This document shows positions 21,806 through 32,969 of a DNA stretch of 64,000 nt, one piece after another. The notes beneath the pieces are model-generated. The model saw nothing but the letters and a program-made list of their open reading frames with translations. It was not told where the DNA came from and searched no databases. A program made the position numbers and the translations under genes. The stretch is taken from NCBI GenBank assembly GCA_032716605.1, contig CM064492.1, forward strand, positions 53,064,084 to 53,128,083, read 5' to 3'. The DNA is from Paralithodes platypus (Eukaryota > Arthropoda > Malacostraca > Decapoda > Lithodidae). Within the stretch, counting starts at the first letter, position 1, and every line of letters begins with the position of its first letter.

Positions 21806-22213
21806 CAACAATGGTCTGTTTTTCCGGCCCCCCTTCTCCCTCATGTTTAGCCCCATTACTTTTCAGATTTTAAGACGTTTGTTCCATTACTTTGGCGAAT
21901 TTAAGACCGTTTCACCCCGTTTCTACTGTATGTGAATTTCAGACCTTTTGTGCAATTTAGGTGTCGATTTTTTTTTCCTGGCGAGTGATAACTAGCCTAT
22001 AATATACCGGCCTCCGACCGCGAAATTTGTCTATCGAAAAATGTACAAATTTATCTTAAGGGCTGTCTTGGAGATGTTTTTAATAGGCTTGGTGGAGGTA
22101 TTGTGGGGAAACTACCCCAAAAAATAAATAATAAATATTTACACAAAATAAATAAATAATGAAAACAAAAATATATATGTATTAAGCAAGTAAATACGCC
22201 CATCCACCCTTAA
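21806..22213 (+). mobile_element. TTAA MITE family A, copy A6
   Basis: The left border is blurred (GGTCTGTTTTTCCGGCCCCC); the right border is CACCCTTAA. It holds CCCCTTCTCCCTCATG, AAGACGTTTGTTCC, GGTGTCGATTTTTTTTTCC, CTATCGAAAAATGTAC and TTGGTGGAGG. The GGCCTTCGGCC hairpin is degraded to CCGGCCTCCGACCGC. Confidence 0.7.
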
Positions 22214-22252
22214 TTAATATTCCCAAATCTTCCTCTCTTAACCTTCCTACCC

Positions 22253-23061
22253 TGCCAGTTGGGAGACACCTTGCCGTGGTGGCGGGGCTTGAAGCGGGGT
22301 CGTTGGTGTCGCTCTCTTTGGGGTAGGGATTCAATCGGCGTCGTGGACAAAGTGCCCCCCCCCCTCGGCGTCACTGAGGTAAGCGGAACCTCCTGGTGAC
22401 GGCGTTTTTCTTGTTCCCATTTTCGGTCTTAACTTTGCGGAGGATTTCCTCCCTATTTTAACTAAATTGTGCCGGCTAGGCTCGAGAGCCTTCCATCGCT
22501 GAGTCTGGAGTCCTGGCTCCTCTCCGTTTACAGGGGCCGTGGCGTTCTAGCTCACCGCCTGAGGGGGCTGGTCCCGGGGACGGTGACACGGTTGCCCGGA
22601 TTCACGCTCCTGGGGTCGCCCATCAGTGGGGACCGGTCTCGGTTCCAGGGGTCCGTTTTCCCTTCCTGGTGGGTTTCCTGGCTTCTGTCCGGCTGCCCTC
22701 CATTACGCACAGATTGGGGATGATTGCAATTACCTTTGCCCTCGGTCCCAGTATAGCGGTTTTGCCTTAGCTTGGCCTCTCTGTGCGTTTTGGTGCTATC
22801 CCCCCTAGTCTAGGGGGGTAGGGTATGAGGATGAGCCCCCTGGAGATCTGCCCCTGTTTGCACCACCGGTGTGGGGGCCGGGGCTCCCTGACTCACGACG
22901 GAGGGCTCTCTGTTGGCCCTTCTGGTATGTTCTTTATATATTGTTTGGTTTTCTATTTTTATTTTTATTTTTATTTCGTTTTTTTCCCTTGGTTTTGTTT
23001 TCCTTTCTTATTTGTTTTCCGATAAAATGAAAATAGAATAGTAAAAACAACTAGGCTCATC
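22253..23061 (+). other. LINE-4 5' leader
   Basis: About 800 bp, GC-rich at first, with no long frame that continues into ORF1. Such leaders usually carry the internal promoter of I-type elements; no promoter motif can be pinned down here. The last 120 bp are T-rich (TTTTATTTTTATTTTTATTT). Confidence 0.55.
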
Positions 23062-25336
23062 ATGGATCAGCCATGCAAACCTCCTCCCCTGGATCCAGCT
23101 TTGGCGCACCCAGTACTTGACCTTCGCATTCCCCTGGACTCTCCATCTGGCCTTCCTCTGCCCTCTGAGTTGTTCCGAGTCTGATGCTCTCTCACGCTCT
23201 GATACTACATTACCTGCTTCTACGACTAAGGATTCCTGTCCTCCATCTGTGAACCCTACAGTGGCCCCTGTTCACATCGACTCTCCACAGAGCCCAAATG
23301 CACCTGCCGCTCATGATTTGGATGTCCCTCCCCTCTCCCAAGAGAAGAGAGACCCTCCTTGTATTGATTCTCCTGTTCAAACCATGGACCTTGGCATGCC
23401 GGGTTCTCTTGACACGCCCTGCTCCTCAGCACTACCCGTTAACCGACTTACAGTTTCCACTGACCACCTGCATAGTGACACCAGTGTTTGGTGACCCTTC
23501 ACCTCCCATCGACATTGTTTCTCCACCATTTCAGCCGACTGTTAGTTCAGCCACTACCACCGCCTCACTCGTTGCAACTCTGGAGCCTCACATGCCTCAT
23601 TCCAGCCCCCAACATCGACGGAAACCTCGACGTCAGTTCGTCCCCAATGCCACCCTCTGGCACTACAATTCACTTTTTGGCGATGATGACTGGCCGTGTT
23701 TCCTCGTCATACGACCGGCTTCCTACATCTCGGGGGCTAAGTTAGAGAACCTCCTCTCGACGCATGCAACTTCGGACTTATCGTTCCGTGAGACTGGTAA
23801 TAATGATTGGATTGTGGAAACCACTACTTGTGCCCAATCTGAGACATACCTATCACTTACTACCCTGGACGATATCCCTGTTACTGTCATGAAACATAAC
23901 GACCTCAACTACATCCTCGGTACTGTTGTTCTACCCTCTATATATGACCAAGACGGACTTCCTAATAAGTCGACCCTCCTGTCATCGTTGCGTTTGCGTT
24001 ATCCCAATGTACACGACGTTGAACTGTATAGTATCCCAAACAAATCAACTCCTTCTCATCCTCTCCGCATAGCTCGCATTAAGTTTAGTAGACGTTTCCT
24101 CCCACGAGACGTCAGGATCGAAAGACAAAGGCGAGAAGTACAACCTTATGTCCCCAAACCGTTACAATGTACAAACTGTTCCACCTTTGGTCACTCAGCT
24201 GGTAGGTGTCAGAAGGTTAGGGTGTGTGCCTTCTGTAGCTCCGTTAAACATGCTACCCATTGGAATTGTGGCCCTCCAAAGTGTATCAACTGTGGCCTTG
24301 AACACCATGCTCGCTCAAAGCAATGTGTGTTCTACATGTACAAGGCTGAGTTAAAGCTTCTCATTAGTCGGTTAGGCATGTCTGTCAGGGAAGCTAAGCA
24401 AGAACTGAGAGTAAGAGATGTTAAAGATCCCTCAGAGATATGACTTACAGTGCTAAACTTCGTGCACGACTGATGTTTCTCCCGGTAGTCGACGACGTGA
24501 GAACAGTGAGGCTGTGTTGGATTCACCCCTTCCTATTCCAGCTGCTGTTCCCCTCTCCAACCGATTTCATGCACTGAATACCCCTCCCCCTGTTCATGGA
24601 GCCTCCACCCCACAGGCATCCGTGTCCCCCTCACCCGTAACTGATCTTCAATCCTTGTCTCTTCCCCCGGCTCCCTCTACCGATGCTGACAATGTCATGG
24701 ATTCTCCCCCCTCCACCAGTAAACGCCGTTCTGATGCTCTACATTCTCCCTCCTCAGATCGCCAACCTCCCTCCGTAAAACGTAAGACCCTCACAGCCCG
24801 AACTCTGGTTTTGCCTCCCAAACCTCAACGTGTCCCTCCTCGCTCCCGCATCTCCCGCTCTGATATGGGTTCTCAGTCCCAGGCTCCCTCACTCCACACC
24901 CCCTCTACGCCTGCGTCCCCTCCGCCTACTCGTCCTCGACCTCACGCACCTATCAATGCTACCGCCTCGAGTTCCCATGCACCCCACTGCGGCTGTCATG
25001 TCTGCTTTGTGCGTGAGTATCGCCGGGCACCTACCCACACTAAATCCACTGTTGCTGCGTTGGTACGCTCCTTTCTCCGTGAACGACGTTTACCAACCCC
25101 TGATAACATCGCCTCTCATAACCCCTCGTGCCTTTGCGCTTTTCACTTGAAGTCGCGTTCAGATCTTTCACACTCCAAGGTACTACTATCCTCCATGACC
25201 TATCCTCTGACGTGTCCCCCCACCGTCCACGTCGAAACTCCCTGCCTTCTCGTGATCCTCCCCCCAGACCCGTTCCTCTTCATCTCCGACAGCCGAACAG
25301 TGCTGTTAATTTACGTAACCTGATGTCGCTCACTTA
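23062..25336 (+). pseudogene. LINE-4 ORF1, zinc-knuckle RNA-binding protein, frameshifted
   Basis: The ATG at 23062 (MDQPCKPPP) opens a proline/serine-rich N-terminal part. A conserved middle region follows (NDWIVETTTCAQSET, LNYILGTVVLP), then three CCHC knuckles at about 24166-24330: CTNCSTFGHSAGRC, CAFCSSVKHATHWNC and CINCGLEHHARSKQC. A proline-rich tail with CGCHVCF-type cysteines comes last. Frameshifts near 23175, near 23490 and near 24440 break it. Such ORF1 proteins coat the element RNA and escort it as an RNP to the nucleus. It ends about 20 bp before the start of ORF2. Confidence 0.75.
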
Positions 25337-25357
25337 ACCTGTTCAATCCCTATATAC

Positions 25358-25666
25358 TATAATGGAATTGTAATGGTCTCTCATCTAGAGTCCATCTAGG
25401 TGAGATCCAGCGTTTACTCCGTGTCTATAATCCAATGTGTGTTTGTTTACAACACATTGGCAATTATGATAAATCCATCACCATCTACCACCTTGCGTGC
25501 CGTTCTCTATCCCCTGATGGAGAATATGGCACAGCAATTTATGTCCATCATCAAGTAATTTTTGACACATTTCCCATTCGTACTAGTTTCCTACAGCACT
25601 CTATCCTTACTCTTCATATCCCCGATGGTGACTCTGTTACCATTTGCAATATCTATAACCAACCTG
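25358..25666 (+). pseudogene. LINE-4 ORF2 part 1: endonuclease N-terminus
   Basis: It opens with WNCNGLSSRVHLGEIQRLL, the typical start of an I-group endonuclease, and continues to NIYNQP, where LINE-3b is inserted. The frame resumes in the same phase at 28159 (AYNYDLSLL) once the insertion and one copy of the AACCTG duplication are ignored. This shows that the insertion came after the element was intact here. Confidence 0.8.
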
Positions 25667-25679
25667 AAATGAAAAGTGG

Positions 25680-27769
25680 ATGGAAGTGAGAGAGATGGAA
25701 GAGAGAGAAGTAGAGGTTGAATGGCAACAGTTTAAGGAAGGAGTGAAAGCAAGTGCAGAGGTAGTATGCGGCAAAAGGAAAGTAGGAGGCAGAGGTATCA
25801 GGAAGGGAAGCGAGTGGTGGAATGATACGGTGAGAAAGGCAGTTGAGGAGAAGAGACAGTGTTTTGAGAGGGTTTTACAGGATGTTAGTGTTGAGGTATG
25901 GGAGAGGTACAAGGAGAAAAGGAGAGAGGCAAAACGGAAAATTAGAGAAGCGAAAAAAGATGCAAACGAAAGGTGGGGCCAAAGGCTGAGTGAGAATTTT
26001 GAAGAACGAAAGAAGATGTTCTGGAAGGAGGTAAATAAAGTAAGGAAAGGAGGACAAAAGAGGGAAGAGCCAGTGAAAGATGAAAATGGAGAATTACTAG
26101 TGGAACCAGTTGAAGTGAGGAAAAAATATGCCGAGTATTTTGAATCTTTGTTAAATACAAGATGGAAGAGAAGCAGTGATTGAAGCAGAGGTGGATGGAG
26201 ATAGGTTACCTAGGCCACCCAGGTGGCAGGGAATGAATGAAAGGATTGAGGAAAATGAGGTGAAAGAAGCAGTGAAACAAATGAGAGCGGGAAAAGCAGA
26301 AGGTTTGGATGGTATTGCTGTGGAGTGTATAAAGAAGGGTGGAGATGTGATAATAGATTGGTTGGTGAGACTTTTCAATGTGTGCTTTGCTGTGTCAATG
26401 GTACCAATAGACTGGAAGAGTGCATGTATTGTGCCGTTGTACAAGGGGAAGGGAGATAGGCAGGAGTGTTCAAGTTATAGAGGTATTAGTTTATTGTCAG
26501 TGGTTGGAAAGCTGTATGGCAGGGTGTTGATAGAGAGGATAATAAAATGTACGGAAGTTGCAATAGGAGAAGAACAGTGCGGTTTTAGGAGGGGAAGAGG
26601 GTGCGTGGATCAGATGTTTGCAGTAAGACAGTTATGCGAGAAGTATTTAGAGAAGCATAAGGAGATATTTTGGGCTTTTATGGACTTGGAAAAAGCGTAT
26701 GATCGTGTGGACCGTGAAGCAATGTGGAAGGTGTTAAGGATTTATGAAATAGGAGGAAATTTGTTAGAAGCAGTTAAGAGTTTTTATGAAGGGAGCAGAG
26801 CATGTGTGAGAGTAGGAAATGGTGAGTTGAGTGAATGGTTTGAGGTTTAAGGTAGGTTTGCGACAGGGTTGTGTAATGTCACCATGGCTGTTTAATATGT
26901 TTATGGATGGTGTGGTGAGGGAGGTGAAAAGGAGAACTATGGGAAGAGGATTGGGTTTAGTAGGAAAGAATGGTAGAGATTGGAAGTTGAATCAGTTGCT
27001 GTTCGCTGATGACACAGCATTGGTGGCGGATTCTGATGAGAAACTGCAGCGGGTAGTCAAAGAGTTTGGTGTGGTTTGTGGAAGGAGGAAACTGAAGGTG
27101 AATGTCAATAAAAGTAAAGTAATGGTGTGTAATAGGGGAGAGCATAGGGTGAATCTAGATGTGAGGCTGGATGGGGAAATATTGGAACAAGTAGAGTGTT
27201 TTAAATATCTAGGAGGAACGATAAGCAGGAGTGGAGGTATGGAAGTGGAGGTAAAACAGAGAGTGTGTGAAGGAAGGAAGGTTTTCGGAGCAATGGGAAG
27301 TATGTGGAAGACGAGAAATCTCGGAGTGAAAGTAAAAAGTGCACTGTATCAAGGAATTGTTGTGCCAACAGTGATGTATGGGGTTGAGACATGGGCTCTG
27401 AAGAAAAAGGAGAAAAGAGGGCTGGATGTGATGGAGATGAGCTGCTTGAGGAGTATGTGTGGAGTTACTCGGAGAGACAGATTGAGGAATGAAGAGATAC
27501 GTAGGAGAGTGGGGCAGCAGGAACATTTGTCAGCCAGAGTGGACAGAAGGGTGCTGAGCTGGTATGGTCATGTTGAACGAATGGGAGATGAAAGGCTTAC
27601 AAAGAGAATATGTGAGTCAGGTACAAGGGGAGATAGAAGGGCAGGAAGACCCCCATTGAGATGGAGAGACTGTGTAAGAAAGGCTTTGGATGATAGAGGA
27701 ATGACTATAGATCAGGCAGAGGAAGTGGTGGTGGACAGGAGTGAATGGAGAATGCTTGTGAATAGTTGA
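25680..27769 (+). pseudogene. LINE-3b linker and reverse transcriptase, frameshifted
   Basis: Same protein as LINE-3a without the endonuclease: DLEKAYDRV near 26684, LRQGCVMSPWLFN near 26862 and the catalytic FADDT near 27002, with the C-terminal WYGHVERMG region. Damage differs from that of LINE-3a: a 2-bp loss near 26161 and a one-base gain at about 26847 (GAGGTTTAAGG against GAGGTAAAGG). It keeps CGA at the position where LINE-3a has a stop, and keeps AGCAGAAGGTTTGG intact. Confidence 0.85.
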
Positions 27770-28152
27770 GTGAACACGTGGTCATTTGGAGTAAGGGGTC
27801 AGGCGCAAGTTGGACTAGATAATAGTCCATCAGGCGCCTGGCCCGGGGAGACGATTAATATGAAGGGTGTGCCTGGAAGTGTGGTGGGAGGGCTTGTGGC
27901 TTTGGCTCCGCTGCATGTCTGCCTGCCGAGATCGGAACCTCTCCGGGTGGTCAGGGGCCGGGGGAGTGCTGGAGCGACCTTGGTAACCCTGGTCTCTGGG
28001 TCTTCTCCTGGGTGACCTGGATGTGAGAGTTTGTGTTTTTTATCTGTGTTTATTTTTTGTTTTATGTTGTTTTTGTGTTTTCCCTGTTCATGCTCTGTCT
28101 TGAGTCGGCTACCCCCAAAATGGGGATTGGGCCTGAGCATATAGATAGATAG
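27770..28152 (+). other. LINE-3b 3' UTR and (GATA) tail
   Basis: Same 380-bp region as 18755-19147: CAGGCGCCTGGCCCGGGGAG, GACCTCTCCGGGT-like motifs, CCCCAAAATGGGGATTGGGC and the ATAGATAGATAG tail. CCCCAAAATGGGG is a perfect inverted repeat close to the tail in both copies and could form a hairpin that the reverse transcriptase recognises (inference). Confidence 0.6.
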
Positions 28153-28158
28153 AACCTG

Positions 28159-31100
28159 CTTATAATTATGACCTTTCCTTGCTTTCTCAGTTTGATTCTA
28201 CACTACCCTCTCCCATCTTACTGTTGGGTGACTATAATGCCCATAGCCCTGTATGGGACCCTACCTCCTCCAGTCCTGATACAGCCGGTTTGCAGATTGA
28301 ACATTTGCTTCTGAACCGTGACCTTTGCTGCCTTAATGAGGCCGACTCACACACTTACTTTTCTGCTTCCTATCATACTTTTTCCTCTGTTGATGTCACC
28401 CTGTGCTCCTCAGCTATTGTTGATAAGTTCGAGTGGCAGGTCTGTGTTGATACGTTCTCGAGCGATCACTTTCCTGTCATCCTGTCTTACTTGCAATTCC
28501 GTCCATGTCCTTCGCTCCCTCGCTATAACTTCTACAAAGCTGACTGGGACGCATATGTCCTCCACACCAGACAAATCCCACCTTTTAATCCCTCCCGGGA
28601 TTCTGATGAGATTCATTCATTCCTCGTTGATTTTTTACTAATGCAGCTACTAAGTCTATACCCCAGACGGCTTCTTCCCCCGTACGTCGTTGAGTCCCCT
28701 AGTGGGACAGCACCTTATCCATTCTTGCTAAAAGTAAACATGCATTAGGCCGCCGCCTCGATAGTCTCAATAAACGTTACAATTCTTTATGTTCATGCTT
28801 ACCTTTACGTGATGACCTTCTGTGCCATTCCCTCTCGTTATTGATGGATATAATTGCCATCAAACCTCACTACAATCGACTATCAGCCAAATTCCGTCGA
28901 GAAGTCATCCGTAGTAGATCCGAATCCTGGAAAACTTATATCTGCACCATTTCCCCGTCTACCCCGATATCACGCGTTTGGCATAAATTCAGGAATATTA
29001 ACGGCCTTCACATTGCCCCTCCGCGCGATGCTTTGGTACACGGTGACCGTACTGTTCACGATCCCCTTGAGATATCGAACCTCTTGGGTCAACATCTTGC
29101 CCATGTCAGCAGTAATGAGAGGTTAGACGATTATTTCCGCCGCCATAAACTTGAAATGGAATTGATCCCCCTCGGCTTCTTTTCACCAGACACCTTTGAT
29201 TATAATGCATGCTTTACTATGGATGAATTTGAACATGCACTCTCCAATTTTCCTAACTCCGCTCCTGGCCAAGATAACATAAGTTTTGCCTTGCTCACTA
29301 ACTCAGCCCCCCTTGCTAAGTCTTACCTCTTGCAGTTTTATAATCAGTTGTGGATCCGTCATCAATTTCCTACCTCATGGAGACATGCTATTGTCGTCCC
29401 AATTGCAAAACCTGGAAAAGACCCGAGCTTGCCCTTGAGTTATATACCGATATCCCTCACCAGTTGTCTTTGTAAATTAATGGAGAAATTTGTCAATACT
29501 AGGCTTATTTGGTTCCTCCATCAACACTCTGTTCTAACTCCGACCCGCTTTGGCTCTCAGAAAGATTGATCTACTCTGGACTCGCTTAAGTTATTAGAAT
29601 CTCATTTCAAACGTGGCTTTGAAAGTAAGTCCATCACCGTCGCTGTCTTCTTTGACATCCAGAAGGCATATGATACCACGTGGCGGCGCCCCATCCTGCA
29701 ACTACTTCATGATAGGGGTGCCCGTGGCCATCTACCTTTTTTTATATCCAACTTTCTTTCGGATCGAACATTCCAGACTCGAGTGGAGGGAATTCTTTCT
29801 AATGTCTTTCCACTCATCAATGGTGTTCCCCAGGGCAGCGTTCTCAGCAGGAAACTTTTCGCCGCGGCCATAAATAAAGTAATTCAACACTTGCTGCCAG
29901 AAGTCCATGGCAGCCTGTATGTTGATGATTTTATGAGCTATTGCACTGCCCGTACCCTCAGACATGCTCAACGTATACTCAACATCTCCATCCAACGGGT
30001 GATCGATTGGGCATCTTCGGTTGGCTTTTAGTTTTCGGCTGAGAAAACTAAGGCAATAGTTTTCTTTCGGGACAAGCGGCTCCGTGGCCAGTCAATATCG
30101 CTTCGAATGGGATCCTCTCAGATTTCTTTCCATCCCAGTGTTAAATTCTTGGGCGTAATCTTTGACCAACATCTCAACTGGAGAGACCATGTTCAGTATA
30201 CTAAAGGTAAAGGCCTTCGAGCTCTCAACCTCCTCAGAAAACTATCCCATACCACCTGGGGTGCCAGACGTACCACTATGTTGATGCTCTACAAGGCGGT
30301 GATTCTTTCCATCCTCAACTACGGCTGCCCCATTTATGGGTCTGCCTCTGCTTCCGTTTTGGAGATATTGGACCCTGTTCATACGTAGGGTATGCGTCTC
30401 TGTACTGGAGCTTTCCGTTCCTCCCCAAATACCTTCGTCTTAGCTGAGAGTGGCGAGCCCCCACTCTCCCTCCATCGCGATTTAGTTACTCTGCGCCGTG
30501 CATTAAAAATTAAACATAGCGACTCTCCCACTAATTCCCTTTTCAGTGATATCTTCATTCCCGATCCGTGTCCCTCTTCCCCCTCTTTCCCGATTCGTGC
30601 TACTATTCTCCTCAACTCTCTTGACTTTCACATTGCTGTTTCGCCGCCTGTTGTCTCCCCTTCGCTCCCATGGGCTATCTCTCTCCCCAATGTATGCACG
30701 CACCTCTCCTTCCTCTCTAAGAGATATCCTTTTGTCCCTAGCCATCACTGCCAACACGCACTTGAACACATACATCGTAAAGACCCCCCTTTTGCCATCT
30801 TCACTGATGGGTCTAAAGCTGATTCTGGGGTAGGCCTCGCTGCTGTGTCCTCTACTAAGCTCCTTCAGTTTTCTCTCCCGTGCCAAGCCTCTATCTTTAC
30901 TGCTGAACTTTTAGCTATCCAGTCTGCTATTGACATTACACGTGATACCCCTCAACATTCCTTTATAATTTACAGTGACTCTCATAGTGCCCTCAAAGCG
31001 CTCAGTGCTTATTCGTCCTTCCACGTAATAGTTTTGGCCATAAAACACGCTCTCAATGAGATGAGCCTATGTGGATTCCGGGTCCAGTTATGTTGGATTC

Positions 31101-31587
31101 CTGCTCACATCGGTGTCTGTGGCAATGAAGACGCCGATGCTGCGGCTAAGGATGCTATTTTAATGATCCCTCGCCAGCCCCACATTCCGTTAGGTGATTG
31201 GCTGTCCTTACTCAAGCCTTCTATTCTTAGCACGTGGCAATCTCATGGGATGCTCTACCCTGCAATAATAAACTTTGTACGATCAAACCTTCTGTCCGTC
31301 CTTGGCCCTCCTCTTCTAGGTCTCACAGGTGTGAGGAAGTTTTACTAACTAGACTTAAAATAGGCCATTTCCGGCTGACTCACGGTTATTTAATGTCCAC
31401 TTCCCGCACTCCGCCCCCTACCTGCTCCTCCTGTCATTCCCCTCTCACTGTTCGCCACGTCTTTGACTGCCCAGATACTGCCCGTCTGCGTACGGCTTGT
31501 TTTGGTACTGAATCATTCGCTGACCTTTTATCCAATTCTCCGTCCTTTTCCTTCCTCCCCCATCGTCCGTTTTTTGCATCACCTTAA
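28159..31587 (+). pseudogene. LINE-4 ORF2 part 2: endonuclease, reverse transcriptase, RNase H
   Basis: Endonuclease end: LLLGDYNAHSPVW near 28220 and SSDHFPV near 28460. Reverse transcriptase: SAPGQDNISF near 29260, FFDIQKAYDTTW near 29650, GVPQGSVLS near 29823 and YVDDF near 29920, with valine where many families have alanine. RNase H: FTDGSK near 30799, AEL near 30905, YSDSHSAL near 30970 and GNEDADAAAK near 31120. A C-terminal CCHC (CSSCHSPLTVRHVFDC) lies near 31425. Damage: a frameshift between 28740 and 28841, in-frame stops at 29567, 30029 and 30386, and a frameshift near 31340. Otherwise it is well preserved. Confidence 0.85.
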
Positions 31588-31625
31588 GCTCCTTTCAGTA
31601 ATCTGAACTAATCCTTCGGGCCAGA

Positions 31626-32000
31626 CCAGGTCATCGTCTTTTTTTATCTTTCTCTCCTTTTCTCTCTTTCTTTGGCTTGTATCCATTCGGCCTCATTCAG
31701 CCAACTGTTTAAAGACGTTTATCCCCATCCAGGTGTCGATTTCTTCCTGGTGAGCGATAGCTAGCCAGCATTGTATGGAGAAATCCCAGGGACATTTTTC
31801 TATCGAAAAATTTACAAATTTAGCTTGCTGTCAAAACAAAAGTATATACTGTATATGTTGGCTCGTTACCGCTCGCCAGGAAAATATTGACACCTAGATT
31901 GGGGTAAACGTCTTAAAACAGTAGGCTGAATGGGGCCGAATGGATACAAGCCAAAGAGAGAGGGAGAGAAAGAGCGAAAAAGCGAGGTGGGCTCCCTTAA
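31626..32000. mobile_element. TTAA MITE family B, copy B2
   Basis: The hairpin arms carry GGCTTGTATCCATTCGGCC and its reverse complement, with GGTGAGCGATAGCTAGCC and GGCTCGTTACCGCTCGCC facing the loop. The left TTAA and G-run are lost where it abuts the end of LINE-4. The right end GGGCTCCCTTAA is intact, and that TTAA (31997-32000) is also the left end of A14. Confidence 0.75.
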
Positions 32001-32300
32001 GGGGGGTAGGTTATTTTATTGGTCGATTTAGTTACCATGTATAATTATGATTTATTTTTAGTTTGCTCCCTAGACCTCCATCAAGCTTAAAATATACTTC
32101 CTCCTACTCCTCCTCTGGCGAGCGATAGTCAGCCTTCAATTTAGTAGGGACATTTGTCTACCGGAAAATTTACAAATGTATCTCGAAGGGGGTTTTGGGG
32201 GTACTATTTCAAGCTTCATTGATGTCTAGGGAGCAAATACCAAAATAAATATATCTAATAATAATAATAAAAACAAAATACCCCCCCCCCCCCCCCCTTA
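31997..32300 (-). mobile_element. TTAA MITE family A, variant copy A14
   Basis: It starts TTAAGGGGGGTAGG and ends in a long C-run plus TTA. It is more palindromic than other A copies: GTTTGCTCCCTAGACCTCCA on the left mirrors TGATGTCTAGGGAGCAAAT on the right. The core keeps GGCGAGCGATAGTCAGCC and CTACCGGAAAATTTAC. Confidence 0.65.
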
Positions 32301-32508
32301 TGTACCGGCGACGTCTTTTTATCTTTCTGTTGGCTACTATTAGACGGTTATATTCAGTTTAAGAAGGGCCTACAATCATTAACAGGCATCGAACTATCTC
32401 ACCTAACCCTTTTTCGTACCACCGATCCTTCTCAAGCTCTACACACAATCGTCTAAAGAGAGCTAGATTCAAATTAAAACAAAAGTCGCCTGTATAGAAG
32501 GGGTAAAT
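32298..32508 (+). mobile_element. TTAA MITE family C, copy C3
   Basis: It begins TTATGTACCGGCGACGTC directly at the end of A14 and ends CGCCTGTATAGAAGGGGTAAA. The halves mirror each other: TTAGACGGTTATATTCAGTT against ACACAATCGTCTAA. Its outer TTAA sites have decayed to TTAT and GTAA. Confidence 0.65.
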
Positions 32509-32546
32509 CCGTGCCCTGCCTCAAGCCTGCAACATTTCCGTTTTCA

Positions 32547-32914
32547 TTAAGGGGGTAGTACTCGCTTTTTCTTGACCCCCCTTCTCCCTCATGTTTAGCA
32601 TATTAGTTTTGAGGTTTTAAGACGTTCGTTCACGTAGTTTTGCGATTTTGAGACCTTTCGTCTCATTTTTTTTTATCAATATTAAAACCTTTTGAGCCCT
32701 TTAGGTGTCGATTTTTTTCCTGGCAAGCGATAGCGAGCCTCTAGTTTTACAAGGAACCGGCCTTCGGCCAGGAAATTTTTCTACCGAGAAATGTACACAT
32801 TTATCTTGAAAGGAGGTCTAGGTTTTTTTTTGTCTAAGCTTGATGGAGGTCTAGGCAGGCAACTATATACTGTATATATATAGAGAGACCCAAAACCAAG
32901 CACTACCCCATTAA
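32547..32914 (+). mobile_element. TTAA MITE family A, copy A7
   Basis: Intact ends TTAAGGGGGTAGTACTCG and CAAGCACTACCCCATTAA. All core landmarks are present in order, including GGCAAGCGATAGCGAGCC, CCGGCCTTCGGCCAGG and CTACCGAGAAATGTAC. Together with B2, A14 and C3 it makes four TTAA elements within 1.3 kb. Confidence 0.85.
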
Positions 32915-32969
32915 CCTCCCCCCTAGCCTGACTATTTCCTTCCTTGGTGGCTTACAGGTGTGTCATCTT

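Larger units (their letters stand above)
19710..22252. repeat. CTTCC satellite, TTAA-rich, interrupted by four MITEs
   Basis: Tandem copies of an irregular 22-26 bp pyrimidine-rich unit of the type CTTCCTTCCTTAATCTTCT, AAACC. Nearly every unit carries one TTAA. Elements C2, A5, B1 and A6 sit inside, each exactly at a TTAA, and LINE-4 starts at its right end. Open frames within it, such as 20800-21315 and 20847-21218, are low-complexity artefacts. Confidence 0.9.
25667..28152 (+). mobile_element. LINE-3b: 5'-truncated RTE-like element nested in LINE-4
   Basis: It is nearly identical to LINE-3a from 16655 to the tail. The 5' end is cut inside the linker (AAATGAAAAGTGG) and the 3' end is ATAGATAGATAG. 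AACCTG flanks it on both sides (25661-25666 and 28153-28158), a clean 6-bp target-site duplication. 5' truncation and a variable-length duplication are what target-primed reverse transcription leaves. Confidence 0.93.
22253..31625 (+). mobile_element. LINE-4: full-length I-type retrotransposon with RNase H, interrupted by LINE-3b
   Basis: The element is about 6.9 kb once the 2.49-kb LINE-3b insertion (25667-28152) is set aside. It has a GC-rich leader beginning near GGGAGACACCTTGCCGTGG, ORF1 with three CCHC knuckles, and ORF2 with endonuclease, reverse transcriptase, RNase H and a C-terminal CCHC. The presence of RNase H places it in the I group (I, Nimb, Outcast or relatives). The 3' end is near 31610-31625, where a family B MITE begins; no poly(A) is visible. 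The leader meets the CTTCC satellite at about 22252. Confidence 0.85.
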
